Origin: Paramecium octaurelia
Lineage: Eukaryota; Ciliophora; Oligohymenophorea; Peniculida; Parameciidae
DNA length: 64,000 nucleotides
NCBI GenBank assembly: GCA_905182995.1
Contig: CAJJDP010000013.1
Location: 310,001 to 374,000 of the forward strand
Direction: 5' to 3'
The position numbers were made by a program, and so were the translations under genes. This document shows positions 49,516 to 64,000 of the stretch, one piece after another; position 1 is the stretch's first letter, and every line of letters begins with the position of its first letter. The notes below the pieces were generated by a model. It was not told where the DNA came from. It did not search any database and saw nothing but the letters and a program-made list of their open reading frames with translations.

Positions 49516-51641
49516 ATGCTATAAAAAATAAACAAGGCGATAAGAAGCTATGACAATTTTGGAGTTCCACCTAATCTCAATATAAATAAAGAATAAGAGT
49601 ATAAAAGCGTTTGCGGCGGAGTTCTATCTCTTATGATGACAGTCGTTTTGATTTACATTCTCATTTCTGGCTTAATTGGTGTCTTTCAAAGAGATACCTA
49701 CACTGTAATTATTCAAATTATTTAAGATTGAAGTCTAATAACTGTAAGATATGGATCCAGATCTAAAAGAAATGAATAATTAAAACTTTATGTTCGCAAT
49801 TAAAGTGGACAATCCGTTTATTGATAGGTTTCCGAATATATAAAAAAACCCCTTCTCTATATCCATGAGTTAAGTTTACGTTGAAACCTAAAAAAATGGG
49901 ACCAGAACTAAGAATGTCACTAAAACTTATACATTGGAAACTTGCACTCCCCAACATTTTCCTTCTATAAACTTTGAAGAATTTCACTAAATTGAAAATT
50001 AGTTAAGTTAGTATCTTTGCCTACCCGTAGATTATCAATTGTGGCTATAAGGTACTTACAGTTCTTATGTGATGTAATTTCCAAAATTATCAATCTCATT
50101 ATGTAAATCAGAAGACTGTTATTCCTAATCAGAAATTTTAGAATTGGCTAAGAACTCCTCAATTATGGTATCTCTCTCAACCATCATTTAATCAGCAATC
50201 TTCATGGCAAATTAAACAGATTACCCATTATATTAATACTTGAATTCTGATTTCTTTTTGGCCACCAACTTCGATGCCGAATCAACAGCTGATATTTTTT
50301 TTGAATCCAATAAAATTGTCAATCAAAATAGCATATTTAGTTTTTATAATGATGATGAAATCCTTGATTATTGGGTATTCCCAATTTATAGTTATAGAGA
50401 AATTAAAGTAACCTTATTTTATCATATTCTAGAAATTTAATGATATCCCGGGATCTCTATTCTCTGTGATCTTTAGATTAAGCTAAGAATTCAAACAAAC
50501 AACAAAAAAAGTTAATACTTTGGATCAATTTCTTTCATATTTCGGGGGCATGTTAAAAATCATATCTTCCGTGTTTGGAATCATTGCTTTGTAATATAAT
50601 TCTATGGGACTCAAACTCTCCTTAGCAAATAAATTATATTAATTTAATGTACCTGAAAATAAGAATGGTAAAATTGAATTTTCATATGACAACCTCCTAA
50701 ACTATATTTAAAAGCAAATAAATAAAATTGATGATATGGTAACAAAATTAAAAAGCCACACCATTCATGTAGTTCAGATGAGTAAAATTACTAAAGCATT
50801 CACAATAAAAAACCAATCTAGTCAAAATCTATAAAACGAAAAAAAAAATACAATAATTCAAGAATAATCCTAATTAAACTCAGAACGAATAGAAAAATAA
50901 GAAAATAATTTATACGAAATAAAAGAATCTTTCTTGAAAGATCTATTTAATGAAATATGTAATTAACAACACAAATTAAAATTGGGAGTTAACTTTATTT
51001 TCTATTAGTTACTATGTTGTCCATGTATATAAAAGATATAAATGACAAGAAAATTGTTATAGTAGTGCGAAACTGTTATTTAATAGGATTTAGATATTGT
51101 AGACATCTTGCAGAAATTATAGTAAATAGAAAAATTAAAATAAACTTTATTGGAGAAAGAATAAATTAGAGTGTTCAATTATACTCCTAAACCTATTATT
51201 AATATTGAAGACAATCAAAAGGCAATACTAAATACGGAAGGAGAGCCTAGTCAATTGATACAAAAATCAAATCATCCAAAATACAATAGATTGATTAGAA
51301 ATAAGAACTATCATTAACCTAAAAAAATGGTGAAAATTTATAATTCTTATGTCAAACTTAAAGAGAGCAGTTCTCCTGTAGATTCAAGGATAATCTATCT
51401 AATGGGACCAGCTATGGTATAGATTTTTGATAAGTATTACGAAATTTAATCTCTCTAATCTCATCATAAATATCTAGAAGCGCATTAACAGGATTTTGGA
51501 GCTTCTGATAAATTATTAAGTGGCAATGTCTCACCTCATCCTAAAATAGATGAAAAGGAAAGTGAAAAAAATGCTAAAGTTCACTTAAGAGCTAAACCAA
51601 AAACCTTGAATGATTAAAAAATAAATTTTTTTGATGAGTGA
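49516..51641 (+). CDS. ciliate-type two-span membrane protein
   Basis: Spliced product 692 aa with introns 49705-49726 and 50408-50432. A short cytoplasmic N-terminus (AIRSYDNFGVPPNL...YKSVCGG) leads into a first span (VLSLMMTVVLIYILISGLI). A large extracellular domain of about 280 residues with Asn-Xaa-Ser/Thr sites and paired Cys follows, then a second span (about residues 340-365; YFGGMLKIISSVFGIIAL) and a 320-residue Gln/Lys-rich cytoplasmic tail. Proteins of this layout form a large ciliate family without known function. A receptor or channel-like role is only a guess. Confidence 0.8.
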
Positions 51642-51746
51642 AAATAATTAAAGTCTAAACTATTTATTCAATTACATGATAATATATCTGTCATCTCATT
51701 CTATGTAATATTATTTATAAATAATTATTATTGTATTTGAATTGAT

Positions 51747-52088
51747 ATGTCATTTGCTCTCTATTTCTTTATAATTGCACCTCTATTCATATTGATTGGA
51801 ATTTGTAAACTATGCTTTTTTAAAAAATAAGGAAATAAAAGAGATTAGTTTGGAACATTACAAGAGAGAATGAAAAAAAAGATTATGTTTGGTTATGCCG
51901 AATTAATAAAAACAATGACTCATGAGGATTTATAAATTTTACAGTAAACTTACGAGAACACAATTAAAAACGCTTAGATTATAAAAGTATCAGGAGCGAA
52001 GGTTTAAAAATAATATAAAAATAATAAAAAAGTGATATTCGTAGATGATTTGGATTAGCAATCAACGGAGGCTTTCAATTTAATTTGA
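51747..52088 (+). CDS. small single-span membrane protein
   Basis: Intronless 113 aa. It starts with a hydrophobic segment (ALYFFIIAPLFILIGICKLC) that could be a signal anchor, followed by a Lys/Gln-rich helical domain. It lies 105 bp after the stop of the preceding membrane protein on the same strand. No family is recognised. Confidence 0.55.
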
Positions 52089-52971
52089 ATATAAATAAGT
52101 ATATTAAGAAAATCAAGCTTCAAAGGTTTTTTCATTAGGGGTTTTAAATATTTATATTTATGAGTACCTAAAAATTTTTTTGCTTTTGTTCAGAGATATT
52201 TCAACTATTTAAAGGTTTTTTCTATTTAAGAAGATATAGAGTAATGAATTGATTAAATTTAAAAAGACTAAAGTCTATACTTGAAAGAAAATTTTTATTA
52301 AACTTTTTATTTTAAAAACAAATACTAGTTGAATACTTTTGGACATATCTCGCTTGAATGATTATTCTTTATATAGAATACCTTATCTTTTATTTAAAAA
52401 TCTGGAATTCTATGAAAGAAAATTAAATCATTTACAATAAATCAAATTGTTAACCTTTCTCCAACTTCATCCTTTATTTTTACTATGATGAAAAGCATTG
52501 TCTTTATTTTAGAGCAATCTCATCTATTTATATAATAAAAATGTAATAAGTGTTTTGATCCAACTATTTATTAACTAATTTTCATAATTCATCATTCATA
52601 GAACTATTTCATGGATATCTTTTGCCAAAATACAAGAGTGTTGACATTTCTTCTAATTATTTTACTTAATAAAAAAAATTAAGATATTATTTTCATTTTA
52701 TTAATCATTGCCAAAAAAGTTAATTCTAATCCAAAGAAGTGTTTTATAATCTTCTCATTATTCGATTTAATTTCATAATTGAAATCACATAACTTCTGAT
52801 TAATCTAATTAAAATATGAATATAGTAATAAATTTATCTGAGATAATTTTATTTTTGAAAAAACTTAATATATTTATTTCAATATCATTCTTCTCTTAAT
52901 ATTGAATTATTTATTCAAGTTCATAATTTTATAATATTAATTTTAAGAGTAAAAAATTATTATTAAATTAA
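52089..52971. other. AT-rich region with a weak minus-strand frame
   Basis: A 99-codon minus-strand frame begins at ATG 52888 (MILKQIYQVFSKIKLSQINL) and ends near 52589. Such a length without TGA is only mildly surprising here, and no domain or intron support exists. No other candidate was found. Confidence 0.25.
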
Positions 52972-54052
52972 ATGAGACATATCGCCAAAAATAATTGTCT
53001 AATAAGTAAAATAAAAGATGGTTTGGCAACTGCTCATTTTAATAGACCTGAAAAGCTTAATGCTGTTCATCTTGAAATGTGTGAAGACATTCTTGAGAGT
53101 ACCAAGCTTTGGAATGAACATGCTGTGGTGACGATTTTATAAGGGAATGGCAGAGCATTTTCTGTTGGAGGAGATCTAAAGTATTTTAGTTAACAATTTT
53201 AGACATGTCTTTAATATATCTCAAAGAAAAAATGATGAATCTAGCACATCTAAAGTTGGTCATTTAGGAGATGAAGCTAAAAAAGCAGTTTATGCGATGA
53301 GTTCAACTAAAAGCATTTTGGTAACAATTATGAATGGATTTACTATGGGCGTAGGCGCTGGCTTTGGAATTCATTCTCATTTAAGAATTGCAACAGAGAA
53401 TACTGTTTTTTCTATGCCAGAGTGCAAAGTTGGTATAGTACCTGATGGAGGTTGTGGTTTGTATTTTAGTAAAATGCCAGAAAACTTTGGTTTATATTTA
53501 GGTATGAGTGGGGAATAAATTGATGGCATAAAAATGGCTCATTTAGGTATTGCAGACTATCTTATTGAAAGTTCAAGCTTACCTGAAATTGAAAAGGAAT
53601 TTGAACATGCACATTTATTGAGAGATAAAGAATCTATTAATGAGTTTTTACTTAAAAAGTATTGTAAGAAACATAAGACTGAATTCAAAGTTCCTAAATA
53701 ATTTGGAAATGTATTGAGTTTATCATCTTTGCCTTCCATTATGTCTGCTATGGATGCTCAATTCCCACAATAAGCAGCTCTAATCAGAAAAAATAGTGCT
53801 TTTAGTGTTTATGGTTTCTATGAGTCATTTTTGAGAAATAAAAATTTAAACTTGTCACTTAAAGATAATCTAAAAATGGAATAATCCATTTTGGATAAAG
53901 TTGTTGTAAGACCTGATCTTGTTGAAGGCTTAAAGAGCTTATTTGTTGATAGGTCCTATGTGCCTAAATTTAATCCTAGGACTATTGAAGAAGTAAATGT
54001 AGAAGAGATTGAAAGATGTTTTGAGCCTTGTTAGAGAAAGCTATTTGATTGA
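52972..54052 (+). CDS. 3-hydroxyisobutyryl-CoA hydrolase / enoyl-CoA hydratase family
   Basis: Spliced product 352 aa with one intron (53181-53202). A crotonase fold: ATAHFNRPEKLNAV, GNGRAFSVGGDLK (first oxyanion-hole loop), MNGFTMGVGAGFGIHSHLRI (second), and the HIBCH-type MPECKVGIVPDGGCGLYFSK with the catalytic-acid region, then LGMSGEQIDG. HIBCH hydrolyses 3-hydroxyisobutyryl-CoA in valine breakdown, usually in mitochondria. The total length and C-terminal half fit HIBCH better than plain enoyl-CoA hydratase. No clear mitochondrial presequence is seen (MRHIAKNN). Confidence 0.88.
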
Positions 54053-54693
54053 GTATTATCTAATAATATTATTTATGAAAAAATAGTAATTTTTGATAGT
54101 CCAAGATCAGGTAATATTACTAAATCTAAATATCTTTATTTGGGTAACATTATAAAATACTATGCTTTTCAATAAGAAATTTAGATTAAACAATCACTAG
54201 CTTTAATTTAGAGTATAAAATAAAACAAAACTAATAAATTTAAAATTTAAGTTTAGCAGAAACTTCAACTAAACTTAAATGATGTTCAAAAAGCAGTCAA
54301 AAATGTGTTGATGATTATTTTAAAATATTATTTGACTTTTCTATTTAAGGACAAATAAATTGATTCTAGAAGAATAATTGAACAATTCATTATAGATTCA
54401 AAGTAAATAGGAAAATAAAAGAATATAAATACAACAACATCAAAGATATTCGAAATAAAATACATTTTAAGTATTTATGAATGAGTATAATTTTACTTTT
54501 AAAATTGCTGCTGTTCATATATATTCTTAATTCTCCTAATTACTATAATGTTTGTTAATACCGATAGATTTCAATAACTATGGCTGATGGTTTCTGTATT
54601 GGCTCAAATTTTCAATGAATAATATTGGGTGATGTTTAATACTTATTTTTTTCTTTTATTTTCAAAAAATATATTAAAAGATTTTCATTAACT
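54053..54693. other. spacer with an ATG-less open frame
   Basis: In phase with the preceding stop, about 145 codons stay open to TGA near 54482. The frame lacks a usable ATG and is Lys/Ile/Gln-rich, so it may be chance or an unresolved exon. The last 100 bases lead into the eL8 gene. Confidence 0.3.
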
Positions 54694-55576
54694 ATGGTAA
54701 ATTTGATTATGACTATTCCTTTAGCCAAAAGCTCCTAAGACATCCAAGGCTAAGAAAGTTTAAAAGAAAGTAGCAGAGAGAAAGAAGAATCCACTCTTTG
54801 TTAGAGATGCTAAAAACTTCAGAATTGGAAATGATGTCCAACCAAAGAGAGATTTATCAAGATATGTCAGATGGCCTCGTTATATTCTTTTACATAGATA
54901 GAAAAAGATTTTATTGCAAAGAATCAAAGTGCCAGCAGCTATTCATTAATTCAGCAAAACACTCGACAAGAATCAAAGTAAATTGTAAATTTTAATTTAA
55001 GGCTCAAAGGTCTATGCTTTATTGAGGAAATATGCCCCTGAAACTAAAACTGAAAAGAAATAAAGATTAGTCAAGGCTGCTGAATCTAAGGCCTAAAACT
55101 AAAAGACAGATAGCAAGAAAGTGACAGTCCTCAAATTCGGATTGAATCATGTTACTACATTGGTTGAAACTAAGAAAGCTAAATTGGTTTTGATTGCTTA
55201 TGATGTCGATCCAATTGAATTAGTAGTCTGGCTTCCACAATTGTGCAGACGTCAAGAAGTCCCATTCGCCTTTGTCAAAAGTAACTCAATGAATCTATTT
55301 ATGTTTAGACAAGGCTAGATTAGGAGCATTGGTTCACTAAAAAACAGCTACTTGTGTCGCTTTGACTGACGTAAGAAAAGAGGATTAAGCTGAATTTGAT
55401 AACTTAGTATAAAATAAAATTAATTAAAGGCTCGTGATTTAAGATAACACTACAACGAGAACCATGAATTGTTGAGAACTATTGGTGGTGGATAAGTAGG
55501 AATCAAATCAAGACATTAATAAGAGGCAATAAAGAAGGCTTTTGAAATCGAAGAACTTAAGAAGACAAGTTAATGA
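54694..55576 (+). CDS. RPL7A: 60S ribosomal protein eL8 (L7a)
   Basis: Spliced product 259 aa with introns 54697-54724, 54978-55001, 55281-55308 and 55407-55429. The first intron follows the ATG directly. The sequence follows eL8 throughout: [69 protein letters not shown], and the final RHQQEAIKKAF. The L7Ae-type RNA-binding domain lies in the second half. Large ribosomal subunit. Confidence 0.95.
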
Positions 55577-55643
55577 TACATTATTATCAACATATAATAA
55601 AAAATATTGAAAATGTTTATAATTGTTTAAGTCTTCTAAATCA

Positions 55644-55901
55644 TCATTCATTCTTAATGCTTAAATCAAAGTGGTCTTCAGCAAAATCATCAAATCTGCA
55701 TTCATTTGAAAAATCAACTGGTATAATGAGTTGTTTCTACATAATACAGTTTTTAATATAATCAGACATCAAAAATGTCTTGTCATACTCTGAGAAAAAT
55801 TGCTCTTCTGTTTTTTGCTTTTAGACTTTTGAGTTAACAAAGCCATTCATCAGAATATTTTTGAAATTTAAAGACACTATTTTAGTAACGTTTTTTTACA
55901 T
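55644..55901 (-). CDS. small unknown protein
   Basis: Intronless 85 aa with basic N-terminal and acidic C-terminal halves (NECRFDDFAEDHFDLSIK). It starts 55 bp from the divergent coiled-coil gene and converges with eL8 (67 bp). No family is recognised. A coherent composition and proper ATG/TGA support it. Confidence 0.5.
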
Positions 55902-55956
55902 AAAAATATTTATAGTAAAACAATACATTCATATATTTCTTAACATTCAATTTTAT

Positions 55957-57435
55957 ATGTAATAACAATAAACTACAAATAATTTTACCCCTTAAAACAA
56001 ACCTAGAGAATCTGGAAATGATAAAAGAAAGACAACTTAGGAGGACGCTACTTAAAATTACAATTAAGAGGATGTATTAAAAGATGTTACAAATAAATTA
56101 TAATTCAAAATTCTCAAAAAAAATGAACAATTAACTTAGATGAAGGAAGAAATAATTGATTTATAGGTTAATTGGTAGGAAGATAAAAAAGAATGGTTGA
56201 ATGAGAAGAGCGAACTTGAAAGAAAGTGCGAGTTTTATAAAGAAAATGCGTATAAATATTAACTAGTTTTAGACATGTCGAAAGATAGAATAATCAGAAG
56301 CTGCAAATACAAATAGATAAGTTAACATCTATGTTAAATTAGCAAACTAAAAGCAAACTCTAATATAATGAATGTAGTGCATTAGAAAAAGTAAGTGGTT
56401 AATTAAATGAAGAAATTGATTATTTATAAAAGGAGGCTGCAACTTTGAAAACATAAATCAGTTTACTGGAAAACAAATTAATTTCAAAGGAAGAAACTAT
56501 ATCAAAATAATAAAAGCGAATTTAAAAATTAAAAAAGAAGTTAGATTAATAATTACAATAATAGTTAGAAGAGAAAATAGTTGATGTAGATAAATAAAAA
56601 AAGAGAAGCGCAGATATTAAAGAGAAAATAAGTGAATTAGAGTTGAAATTAAAAAATTTAGGTTTAGAAAGTGATAGGATCAAAAAAGATAATAGATAAT
56701 TACTCTAAGAAAATGATTCATTAAGAATATAATGTGAAAAATCAAATAGATTATTACCTTAGTTAGAAGATTCAAAGTAATTAATCATATTAGTATTTTA
56801 GTAAAAGATTGGAATAAGAAATCGTCGACAATGAATTGTAATTAGAAAAAATGAGTAAATAAATAAGGGACCTAAATAGTTAATATGTTAATGAATAATA
56901 ATAGTAATCTTCAATTAATGAAGAATTGAAAAATAAGAACTTATAAATTGAAAATTTGCAAGAAGAATTAAACGAATAAATTAGACTATTTCATGCAGAA
57001 TAAAGATCAAACACATTTTTAAAAGAAGAATCAGAAAAATATAAATCCCAATTAGATAAACTAACGAAATAATAATAATAACTTACAGATGCTTAACACA
57101 AGGATATGGATAATTTAGAGGCCAAAATTGAGAAAATTAGCAAAGAGTTGATCAAATTAAGAGATGAGAATACTTTATTAAAATCATAATTGTAGAATCA
57201 TAAAAAGGAATAAGGATAATATCTTGATATGATTGATTAACTGTAAAAATAAATTAGAGATTTAAAAGGCAAAAATAAAATTCTTGTTTAATAACATGAT
57301 GATTTAGATGCCAGAATCAATCAATTAGTATAAATGAAAAAATAAAAATGTTTGAAAGTAAGAATCTAGGATACAAATTAACAGAAAAAATAAACACGTT
57401 TTGAAGAATCTGATAGCAGTTCATTTTCTGATTGA
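55957..57435 (+). CDS. long coiled-coil protein
   Basis: Spliced product 467 aa with introns 56266-56288, 56777-56801 and 57358-57384. Starts MQQQQTTNNFTPQ, then an almost continuous coiled coil rich in Glu, Lys, Gln and Leu (LKKNEQLTQMKEEIIDLQ to EKISKELIKLRDENTLLK). It ends with an acidic serine cluster (FEESDSSSFSD) that looks like a casein-kinase-2 site. Typical of ciliary or basal-body scaffold proteins; this is inference. Confidence 0.75.
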
Positions 57436-57670
57436 TTAATTAGTATTACATGTTTAAACAATTAACTAATTTTATATAGAATTTTCTATCTGAACTTATT
57501 TAGATATTATAGATAATTTAATCTAAATCTTAAAAATTAATATGAAATAAATATTTATAATCATAATTCAAATTGTATAATATTCATGTCCTTTGATTAA
57601 ATAATTTGATTAAAATATATTGTAATTTAATTGTTGCATAAAATATGAATTATCAGAGAATTTAATGTTT

Positions 57671-58865
57671 TCATGATTGATCATTTTATTTCAATTGATC
57701 CTCAATTGGTTATTCTGGAATTTCTGTATTTGCAAGTGTTTTATCAGGAATCTCAACTTTCTAATCAGGTTTAATGGGTTTATCTATTTAAACCTCCTCA
57801 TTTATTACAGGTTTCTCTTTTTTTTCAATCACTTTTTTTGGTTTAGGATCTATCCTTTCAAATGCCATAATGCAATGTTAACTAACTCCCTTATCATATT
57901 TATAGTTTTTTATTCCTTCATCCATTTTTCGAATATTCATATATTGAGGATATTTTAATTCTAAATCTTAAGCAATATCAACCCACTTTCTAACAGTAAA
58001 CATAGGATAAGGTTTAGCTGGTTCTGCAATAATAATCCAATATTGACAATCATTATAGTCAATTTCATCGGCAAAAGCCTCTACTTATTTGTTTGGAGTG
58101 CATTCAAATCCAATTGGACAGAAATAATGATCATAGGCATGATAAATAAAGGAAATTTTATCAGTTTTCAATCCAGCTGTTAATTTTTAGAGTGCAACAT
58201 CTCTATCAACACCAGGAGTAGCAAAGTCTCCTTCATTCTTCCATAAAAAATAGGCTCTTCCTTGCACTTTATGCAACCTGCATAAATTCTTAAACCAAGA
58301 TATTAAGGACATGTTTCCACTGAAGGATCCGAATTCTACATCATTAAAATGAGGCCCAACTTCACTAGTCAAACTAACTTAGTTTATATTATTACCCTAA
58401 TGAAACAATTACTTCTTCTTAGGAAAGGGGATTTAAATTTCCTACACCTAAAGTAGAAAATAAATAATTCCAGCAAGTCACAACTGACGAAATTCCACAA
58501 CTTCTTTAGTATTATGGTCTGCTCAAACTATACCATCTACGTATATCTAAACATCTTCGTTAACTCATTTTTTCTTAAGTAATAGTCAGATTCCTTGGCA
58601 CTGTATTTTTGATTTATTTATTATTTTGTTCTTCTGTATTTTAAGTTGATTATTGTTATTACTATTGTTATTGTTATTGTTATTGTTATTGTTATTATTA
58701 TTATTATTATTATGGCTATTATCTATTTAGTAATTTAGGTTTAGCTACTTTTTGAGTTTTAAACATATTGGTGAAATCAAGTAATTATTCTGTATTGGTA
58801 GTGTCAATATTTTCTGTATTTTCAACAACCTATTATTCTTGTAAGTCTGTTTAATTTGAATTCAT
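57671..58865 (-). CDS. BIVM: BIVM-like protein
   Basis: Spliced product 390 aa with one intron (58374-58395). An Asn/Gln-rich N-terminus of about 110 residues includes a run of 21 glutamines. The body follows animal BIVM (basic, immunoglobulin-like variable motif-containing protein) closely: [46 protein letters not shown], the [16 protein letters not shown] block, QYWIIIAEP and [10 protein letters not shown]. The regular C, H and D positions suggest an uncharacterised papain-like or transglutaminase-like fold, with CGIS as a candidate nucleophile; this is my inference. The function of BIVM is unknown. Confidence 0.85.
58650..58712 (-). repeat. 21-glutamine tract in the BIVM gene
   Basis: Sixty-three bases of alternating TAA and CAA codons, read on the minus strand, encode 21 consecutive glutamines after LLNRQQP. 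It is a microsatellite and likely length-polymorphic. Confidence 0.9.
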
Positions 58866-59184
58866 TATTAATTATAACTGATTTAAAAAATAAATTATTT
58901 AACAAACTCAATTAAGATTTTACAAATACACATAAATAGGATCTAATTGCTATTCATAATTTTCTACTCTTATTTAATAATCAAAAGTTCATTTATTGTA
59001 CATTATTGTGATAATTTATTTTTCGTATACATATTTTGATTTACAAATTCCTTTAGATGTTACAATTCTTTCTAAAATAGCCCATTTAATAAAAAGAATT
59101 AGCACAGGTTGGATTAATCCTATAATTCTATATATCATTTTGAGAAATTTATAATCATACTTAATATTATTAATTTGTATTTAA
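58866..59184. other. spacer between two minus-strand genes
   Basis: About 320 bp. If the FYVE gene lacks its second intron, its C-terminus would extend into this segment to about 59002. Otherwise nothing is seen. Confidence 0.4.
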
Positions 59185-60063
59185 TCAATATATAATACAA
59201 TTTTCTTTATGTTTTTATTCCTTATTTAATTCGCTACTCTTCTTCTCATTCTCATCAGATCTTATTTACTATACAGTTCTTCTGTTTTCTACTTCAGTTT
59301 ATTCTTACTACTTCTGTTCTAACTAATTATATTTTAATTGATAGTTACACTTAATTATAAATCTTTTAAGTGCTTCTCTTGCTTTTGAAGATTTTCATTT
59401 AATTCTTTTTTTCGTTCATTTGCAAATTTTATATCAAATCCTTTCTTTTATATATTATTGTGTAAATCAATAATCTCTCTTTCGATTTCTTCTAACTGAA
59501 TTCTCTCCCCTTTAATATTTTCATCTAATCTATTGTTATTCTCAATCTGTTATCTGATCATATTGATTTTCTAATCAAATTAATCCTCCAAAGGCTTTTG
59601 CTGTTGTCCATGTTCGCGTTCTTGTCTTTCAAATTACTTTTATAGATCTATTAACTAATTTTTCATTTAGTCATTTTTTTCTTATTATTTTTAGATTTAG
59701 TTCTTTAATTCTTTAATTGCTTCTTTCTTTGATTTAATTTATTATTTCTTAAGTTTTTCTTAATCAACCAACTAAATTCTCTTAAAACACAGATCGCACG
59801 ATCTTTTATCATTGACCATTTTATTAGAGCAGTTCTTACAGACAGAGTTGCCACAGACTCTACTTTAAAAATTTCACAATAAAATACCAATGATGTGGTT
59901 TTCCACTCTTAGAAAAATTTAAATCGCATACTATACATTCATTTCCTTATAACCATTCAGATTCATTATCTTTCATCTTAATTCCTTGAACATAAATTTT
60001 ATTTTCTTGACTTACTCCGAAATTGATTGATAACTAATCAAATGAGCTTGTTTTGTTAAGCAT
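59185..60063 (-). CDS. FYVE zinc-finger protein with coiled coil
   Basis: Spliced product 273 aa with introns 59863-59887 and probably 59261-59292. The zinc finger reads CIVCDLNFSKSGKPHHCRVC, then VCKNCS and CDLCF, giving eight Cys/His ligands with the KPHHCR core, a near-canonical FYVE R+HHCRxCG box. FYVE domains bind phosphatidylinositol 3-phosphate on endosomes and phagosomes. A long coiled coil follows (EAIKELKNQIQKQQEKND). The typical WxxD motif before the finger is only partly present. If the second intron is not used, the protein ends differently, with about 60 more residues. Confidence 0.8.
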
Positions 60064-60374
60064 TCTTAAATATTTACAAAATTGTAATTAAAAATATATA
60101 AATATTCCAAGAACATCTTTTTATATTGTCATATGGTGATGTATTATCTGCTAAATCCTAAATAAAATTAAAACTCATTATTATTTCATCGTGAATTGTT
60201 AATTCTCTATTATTGAACATATTTTTGATGAAGAAAATAATTAAAATTAGTTCATTAAATATCTTAACTTCTTTTAAATTTTTAGAAATTGAATAAATTA
60301 TGAAATGTTAAAATAAATTTTATTGATCTCCAAAGAAGAGTTAACTTTAATAATATTAATTTAAATTATTTAAT
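60064..60374. other. divergent intergenic region
   Basis: About 310 bp of AT-rich DNA between the FYVE gene and the pseudophosphatase gene start codons. No other signal is seen. Confidence 0.5.
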
Positions 60375-63709
<3,335 letters not shown>

Positions 63710-63785
63710 TTCATTTATTTTTGTTTTAACAACTTTTTTACAATACTATTATTTTAAAGTAATCAGAATATCTTTTTAATTTATA

Positions 63786-64000
63786 TCATTAATCATTAGT
63801 AGAATTGAATAGGTCTTATTCTTTTTACATATTTCTAAAAGTATCCTCCATAACAATATTTGGCCCTTGTTGTTATTTAAGCAAAATACCCTAAAAACCT
63901 TTTGTATCTATAGGCTCTCTCAAATTTGTTTCCTTTTCTCCAATATCAGGACTATTAAATCATTTAATTATATATACATATTTAGTTATTAAATGGAAAT
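63786..64000 (-). CDS. 3' end of an unknown gene, cut by the window edge
   Basis: The last exon reads ETNLREPIDTKGFQGILLKQ and ends KEQDLFNSTNDQ before TGA. A 26 nt intron (63952-63977) joins it to an upstream exon that leaves the window. It converges with the pseudophosphatase gene (76 bp). No family is recognised from this fragment. Confidence 0.45.

Overview
Organism. The window reads as macronuclear DNA of a ciliate, almost certainly a Paramecium. It is very AT-rich. Under the standard code the genes are shredded, but with TAA and TAG read as glutamine and TGA as the only stop they open into long frames that match known families. Nearly all genes with several exons need introns of only 19-34 nt (GT...AG, mostly GTA...TAG). 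I traced about 75 of these by hand, and in almost every multi-exon gene the spliced length divides exactly by three. A trichocyst matrix protein also points to Paramecium. All coordinates below are outer CDS limits, with introns listed in the evidence.

Layout. 0.6-10 kb: trichocyst matrix protein, a small membrane protein, a coiled-coil protein, a GAF-domain protein and an RNA-dependent RNA polymerase-like protein without the catalytic Asp triad. 10-21 kb: a small unknown gene, a 7.9 kb intronless gene for a giant cysteine-rich/beta-helix/multi-membrane protein, a two-domain rhodanese, and a GW/RGG-repeat protein like the Nowa proteins of genome scanning. 22-30 kb: uroporphyrinogen decarboxylase and a PTEN-type phosphatase with start codons 13 bp apart, an aminotransferase inside a 1407 bp direct duplication separated by one N (probably an assembly overlap), an HTH protein, and PIG-H of GPI-anchor synthesis. 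30-41 kb: CDK-like kinase, histone H2A, several small unknown genes, a membrane protein, an AGC/YANK-like kinase, a cystinosin-type transporter and an extended-PHD zinc-finger protein. 41-49 kb: coiled-coil protein, MAP kinase and AGC kinase (divergent, 25 bp apart), kelch protein, an IMP dehydrogenase-like pseudogene, ribosomal P1 and a PWI-domain splicing protein. 49-64 kb: a ciliate two-membrane-span protein, an enoyl-CoA hydratase/HIBCH enzyme, ribosomal eL8, coiled-coil proteins, a BIVM orthologue, a FYVE protein, and a dual-specificity pseudophosphatase with a 231-glutamine tract.

How the genes work together. There are no operons. The neighbourhood is a dense mosaic of housekeeping, signalling and lineage-specific genes. 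Genes are packed so tightly that divergent start codons lie 13-90 bp apart and convergent genes overlap at their 3' ends. The one functional theme that stands out is small-RNA biology: an RDR3-like pseudo-polymerase and a Nowa-like GW protein lie about 10 kb apart.
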